This document shows positions 7,464 through 10,401 of a DNA stretch of 10,401 bases, one piece after another (within the stretch, counting starts at the first letter, position 1; every line of letters starts with the position of its first letter). Location of the stretch: assembly GCA_004151065.3 (NCBI GenBank), contig NWUY0300068300.1:1-10401 (forward strand), read 5' to 3'. The translations under genes were made by a program, and so were the position numbers. The notes under the pieces are model-generated. The model made no database searches. It was not told the DNA's origin and saw only the letters and a program-made list of their open reading frames with translations. This stretch comes from Larix sibirica (Eukaryota; Streptophyta; Pinopsida; Pinales; Pinaceae).

Positions 7464-7706
7464 AGGAAAAATAAAGATAAATGGGTTGGAAATTATCCTT
7501 ACCTCTAAACTCTTCTACTAGGATGTGAAAGTCCCAAATGAAAAGTAAGGTGTCTACATAAAACTAGGAAAGGAAGCTGAGACTTGTTCAACCAAACATT
7601 TCTAGATATTATAAGAAGATATTAGAAAAAACAAAGAAATTGTAGGAACATAGTTGAGCATATAAAAATTCACGAGCCTTTGAGAATTGCTAGAGATGTG
7701 TACATA

Positions 7707-8203
7707 GGGAATGGGATTATTGTGTCACATCAATTTTTTTTTATCTTTTCAAGTCAACTTGTAATTGTTGTTTTTTTCCATAAAAAAAGGTCAAAATCTA
7801 TTCATTCATATGAAATATAGATTACATCCTTCAAGTTCATACTGCATTGTTCAATTTATCATTCTTTTTCATCATAATCATTTTCCAAATGTTTATTGAA
7901 AAGGTTAGAAAACTCAGTAATTTTTACAATATAAATTTTCAAAAATTTGAAGTCTTGAGCTTCAGACCATAAAGTCCAGTTTTTTCTTTGTGATTACCTG
8001 TAGTTCTCCCTTTCTTCTATTCATCACACATTCACCTATAGGAAAAAGGCCTTCTTTAGATAAAGCATCAATGGTCTCATTCTGTTCTCTGTAGTCAACT
8101 TGTAATTATTATTACATAAGAAAAACTATATAATGTTAACATGGTATGGGATCACTGGGTCACATCACTTTCTGATATTTTCAAATCCATTTCTAATTAT
8201 TTA
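7707..8203. repeat. Pair of diverged direct repeats about 436 bp apart
   Basis: Segments at 7707-7770 and 8143-8203 share the order atgggat-a-tg-gtcacatca, then t-rich, then ttttcaa-tc, then taatt-tt. They could be short terminal repeats of a small degraded element or copies of an intron repeat. The intervening DNA has no coding region. Similarity is by eye and includes small gaps. Confidence 0.35.
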
Positions 8204-8363
8204 AAACATATCATTTTAATATGGTTGAGACTTAAAAAAATATAAAATATATTTTTAAAAAATATTATTTTAACATGGTTGAATTTTTAAGGCGAGATTT
8301 AAAAAATATACCCAGAGTGAAAAAGTGGAAATAATGTAATGATTCACCACCCTTTGTAATGCA

Positions 8364-8413
8364 TATTATAATTTATCTTATGAAAAAATATTATAATTCA
8401 TCTTATGAAAAAA
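8364..8413. repeat. 25-bp tandem duplication
   Basis: Units 8364-8388 and 8389-8413 are adjacent and differ at one of 25 positions (tttatctt versus ttcatctt). This is a simple slippage-type duplication in AT-rich DNA. Confidence 0.85.
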
Positions 8414-9305
8414 TAGACCACTTTGAATGTTCCCTCTTCTTTCATCTAACTTACTTTACCTTTATCCTCTCAACGCAGTAGTGAACATGGAAAGCTTATA
8501 TTAGATTTAAACGAAAACAAAGGGTGATGGCTTGTAAAGAGGTGATGAAAAAATATTTAGTCATGGAAACTAAGTTCATCCAAAGTTTTTTTTGCAAAGA
8601 CAAACTCAATAAATCACTAAGTATAAGGGAGTCGTCAAAGGATTCAATATCAACTCCTCATATGGAAAAATAATATAGAGATTGGATAAATAAATTAGAT
8701 ATCTGAAATATGATTCAGAGTTATATGTATTACAAATTTCAACTATGAAAAATCTAAATACAAAGAATGACAAAATTATTCTTAAATTGGAAAAAAAACT
8801 CAAGATATTAATATTAGTTTTTAATTTAGATGAAACTGCATATAAATGTGATGAATAAATCAACATTCAAATGTGATTTAGTCTTAGAATTTTCAAAAAG
8901 TCATCTCTAAAAAATACAATTATTTAGAAAACAAAATGATAGTTGAATATGAGAAAACATTCGAGATAGAAGATGAAATTCAAGAAGAATTACCAAAGTT
9001 ATAAATAAAAGCAAATATTGTCATCACAAATCTAGAGGAATCTGTCATAGAATAAACATGTTAATGTAATACTTCAAAAAAAACTCCACATGGTGAAGAT
9101 GGAAAAAACAAAACTTAGAATGAGGCATGTGAGGATCTAGCTAGATTTGCAAATATTCAAGGAACTTGAAAAAATTATGAATAGATGTACAAAAATAGAT
9201 ATAGTTACATTGAACAGCATAGGGTTAAACACAAAAAAATTGAATGGATTCTAATATAATATGAAATTATCCATTTTTCATCCTAATTTTGATCAAGGCA
9301 TTCCA
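8414..9305. other. Very A-rich stretch, no intact gene
   Basis: Plus-strand reading gives only short broken frames rich in Lys, Asn, Glu and Ile. Examples are a run starting at 8743, and one near 8942-9001 encoding an acidic, possibly coiled-coil segment (IEDEIQEELPKL). This could be the worn tail of a copia-type gag, but composition alone produces such peptides. The minus open frame at 8606-8866 is a low-complexity Phe/Ile/Ser/Tyr product of AT-rich DNA. Nothing is called as a gene. Confidence 0.5.
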
Positions 9306-9603
9306 TGTTAACAACCTAGAGAGGATAATATGGTGTACCTAGAGAGGTACCCAAGGGGTTAATTTATGTAATGTGGCCATAATCATGGAATATGCCCATT
9401 TGGTAGTTGGTGTGTAATGAATAGATCCACTAGGTAGTTAGAAGAAATAATATAATAGTAAGGGGTATATAAATATACATGGGATGCATTGTATTATAGC
9501 AAGCATGGCTTGTGGAGTGATTCCTTCCTTAAAAAGCATTTTATGGTGTTACCCTACTTAAGGGTTTTTATCTATATCTTAGTGTTATTTTGATGGTGAA
9601 TCC
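9306..9603 (+). mobile_element. Probable LTR (copia-like), copy A
   Basis: It starts with TGTTAACAACC and contains two acctagagagg phrases (9314-9324 and 9337-9347). It has a TATA-like tataaatata at 9467-9476 and ends near aatcca at about 9603. A degenerate agtataagggttcgat at 9621-9636 follows, reminiscent of the initiator-Met primer site of copia elements (TGGTATCAGAGC). The section 9434-9590 is repeated downstream. Compared with that copy it lacks about 61 nt in two blocks. Both termini are inferred, not proven by a target duplication. Confidence 0.45.
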
Positions 9604-10121
9604 ATTTTGGTTTTTGATCAAGTATAAGGGTTCGATATCTTTGTTGTGATTCAAATTATGGGTTAAGGATTGCTACATTGTTTGATATTAATTGGATGGA
9701 ACACTTGCAAAACATGACAAATTACCTCAAATCCTTTGGGGTTTCTTGCAAATACTTCCAAGGAAGGATCACCCTAAAGCATACACCTTTAATGACTAGA
9801 TCTTAACACATAACACAGTCTATGCACACTTAAAACTTGCAACCTTCCTAAGGATGGAAATCACAAGCAAGCTACAAGACTAGAACATATCGCAAGTAAA
9901 GAGATTATTCCCTACTTAATTCCGATGGAATAATATTACCCTTCTTATGGACTATATCTAGAAATTTGACAATGCAAGAAGATACATGTTACCTCAATAT
10001 AGGTTCACCAATATATGCCTCACATGTAAGAAACATCCCAAATAAATTAAGAGCAGTTTGATGTAGAAGATAGATTTTTTCTCCAATCAACAACAACAAG
10101 ATACAATGAGGAAGAGTCTCT
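9604..10121. other. Possible retroelement leader DNA between LTR-like copies
   Basis: Only 0.5 kb separates the two LTR-like copies, too short for gag-pol. Small open frames occur, such as about 33 codons from 9713, with no known domain. It could be the internal leader of an LTR element cut short by deletion, by a non-autonomous origin, or by an assembly join at the N. Confidence 0.35.
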
Positions 10122-10122
10122 N
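10122..10122. other. Single undetermined base (N)
   Basis: The only ambiguous base in the window lies directly before the start of the second LTR-like copy, after gaagagtctct. It may mark a consensus conflict or a joined contig end. Confidence 0.95.
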
Positions 10123-10340
10123 GTAGTTAGAAGAAATAATATAATAGTAAGGGGTAACTGGCAGAGACTCCTTAGAAATACTCATGAAAAAGTATAAATA
10201 TACATGGGTATCATTGTATGAGATATGTGAGATGAATTGTATTGTAGCAAGCATGGATTGCAGAGTGATTCCTTCCTTAAATAATATTTGATGGCGTTAC
10301 CCTACCATAAGGGTCTTTCTTTATATCTTGGTGTCATTCT
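10123..10340 (+). repeat. Probable LTR fragment, copy B
   Basis: It begins gtagttagaagaaataatat and repeats the same order as 9434-9590: gtaagggg, tataaatatacatggg, attgta-tagcaagcatgg, gagtgattccttccttaa, gttaccctac, aagggt, atatctt-gtgt. It keeps two blocks missing in copy A, about 37 nt before the TATA-like box and about 25-30 nt after tacatggg. It has no equivalent of 9306-9433, so its 5' part is cut at the N. Sequence from 10341 onward has no counterpart after copy A, or has diverged too far to align by eye. Confidence 0.7.
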
Positions 10341-10401
10341 TGTCAATTGAGTGTAGATCGGGTGGTTGGGAGGAATGTTGTTATCCTCCCCACCCAAGTT
10401 C

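Noticed and set aside
7765-7790. T-run and A-run flanking ccat, resembling a terminator hairpin
   Set aside because: A bacterial-type terminator has no meaning in a plant intron; the pairing is only A-T homopolymers and is likely chance.
8606-8866. Minus-strand frame of 86 codons
   Set aside because: AT-rich low-complexity Phe/Ile/Ser/Tyr sequence with no motif.
1-10401. CRISPR array, bacterial operon or phage-like system
   Set aside because: No regularly spaced repeats with unique spacers, no ribosome-binding sites and no compact gene order; splice signals and retroelements show a plant nuclear genome.

Overview
The window looks like nuclear DNA of a seed plant, and a gymnosperm is the best guess. 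This rests on AT-rich non-coding DNA, spliceosomal intron signals, plant-type LTR retrotransposon and SINE remnants, and a very long first coding intron. The species cannot be fixed from the sequence. Only one host gene can be supported: the 5' end of a plus-strand SEC24-type COPII coat gene of the plant SEC24C/SEC24D (CEF) branch.

Layout. Positions 1-320 hold AT-rich upstream DNA with no gene. Positions 321-475 are a plausible core promoter (TATA-like stretch, pyrimidine patch, a TGACGTC bZIP-type site). Positions 476-1384 read as a 5' leader split by one or two introns, with candidate junctions at 733/734, 1103/1104, 1190/1191 and 1376/1377. The first coding exon runs 1385-2317. It is 311 codons, 23% proline, and ends on an excellent GTAAGTA donor in phase 0. 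No second SEC24 exon was found, so the intron beginning at 2318 seems to fill the remaining 8.1 kb or more.

That intron is a patchwork of old repeats. Positions 2868-3025 hold an 88-bp-period duplication and 3678-3773 a 42-bp-period repeat. From about 5644 down to 3869 lies a minus-strand, decayed 5' part of a Ty3/gypsy (Tat/Ogre-like) retrotransposon: a tRNA primer-binding site, a proline/glutamine-rich gag region containing a 125-bp tandem duplication, and a recognisable gag core. Two tRNA-derived SINE-like pieces follow, one on plus near 6330-6373 and a clearer one on minus near 7145-7320. AT-rich DNA with small tandem repeats covers 7385-8413. The last kilobase has two copies of an LTR-like segment (9434-9590 and 10123-10340). 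The second begins immediately after a single undetermined base, which may be an assembly seam.

How it fits together: SEC24 selects cargo for COPII vesicles leaving the endoplasmic reticulum. The exon seen here is only the disordered proline-rich N-terminus; the zinc finger, trunk and gelsolin domains must lie downstream. Everything after 2318 would be spliced out of the mRNA. I see no new multi-gene system here. The most checkable oddities are an in-frame upstream ORF 12 nt before the SEC24 start, the frame-breaking 125-bp duplication inside gag, and the repeat-boundary N.
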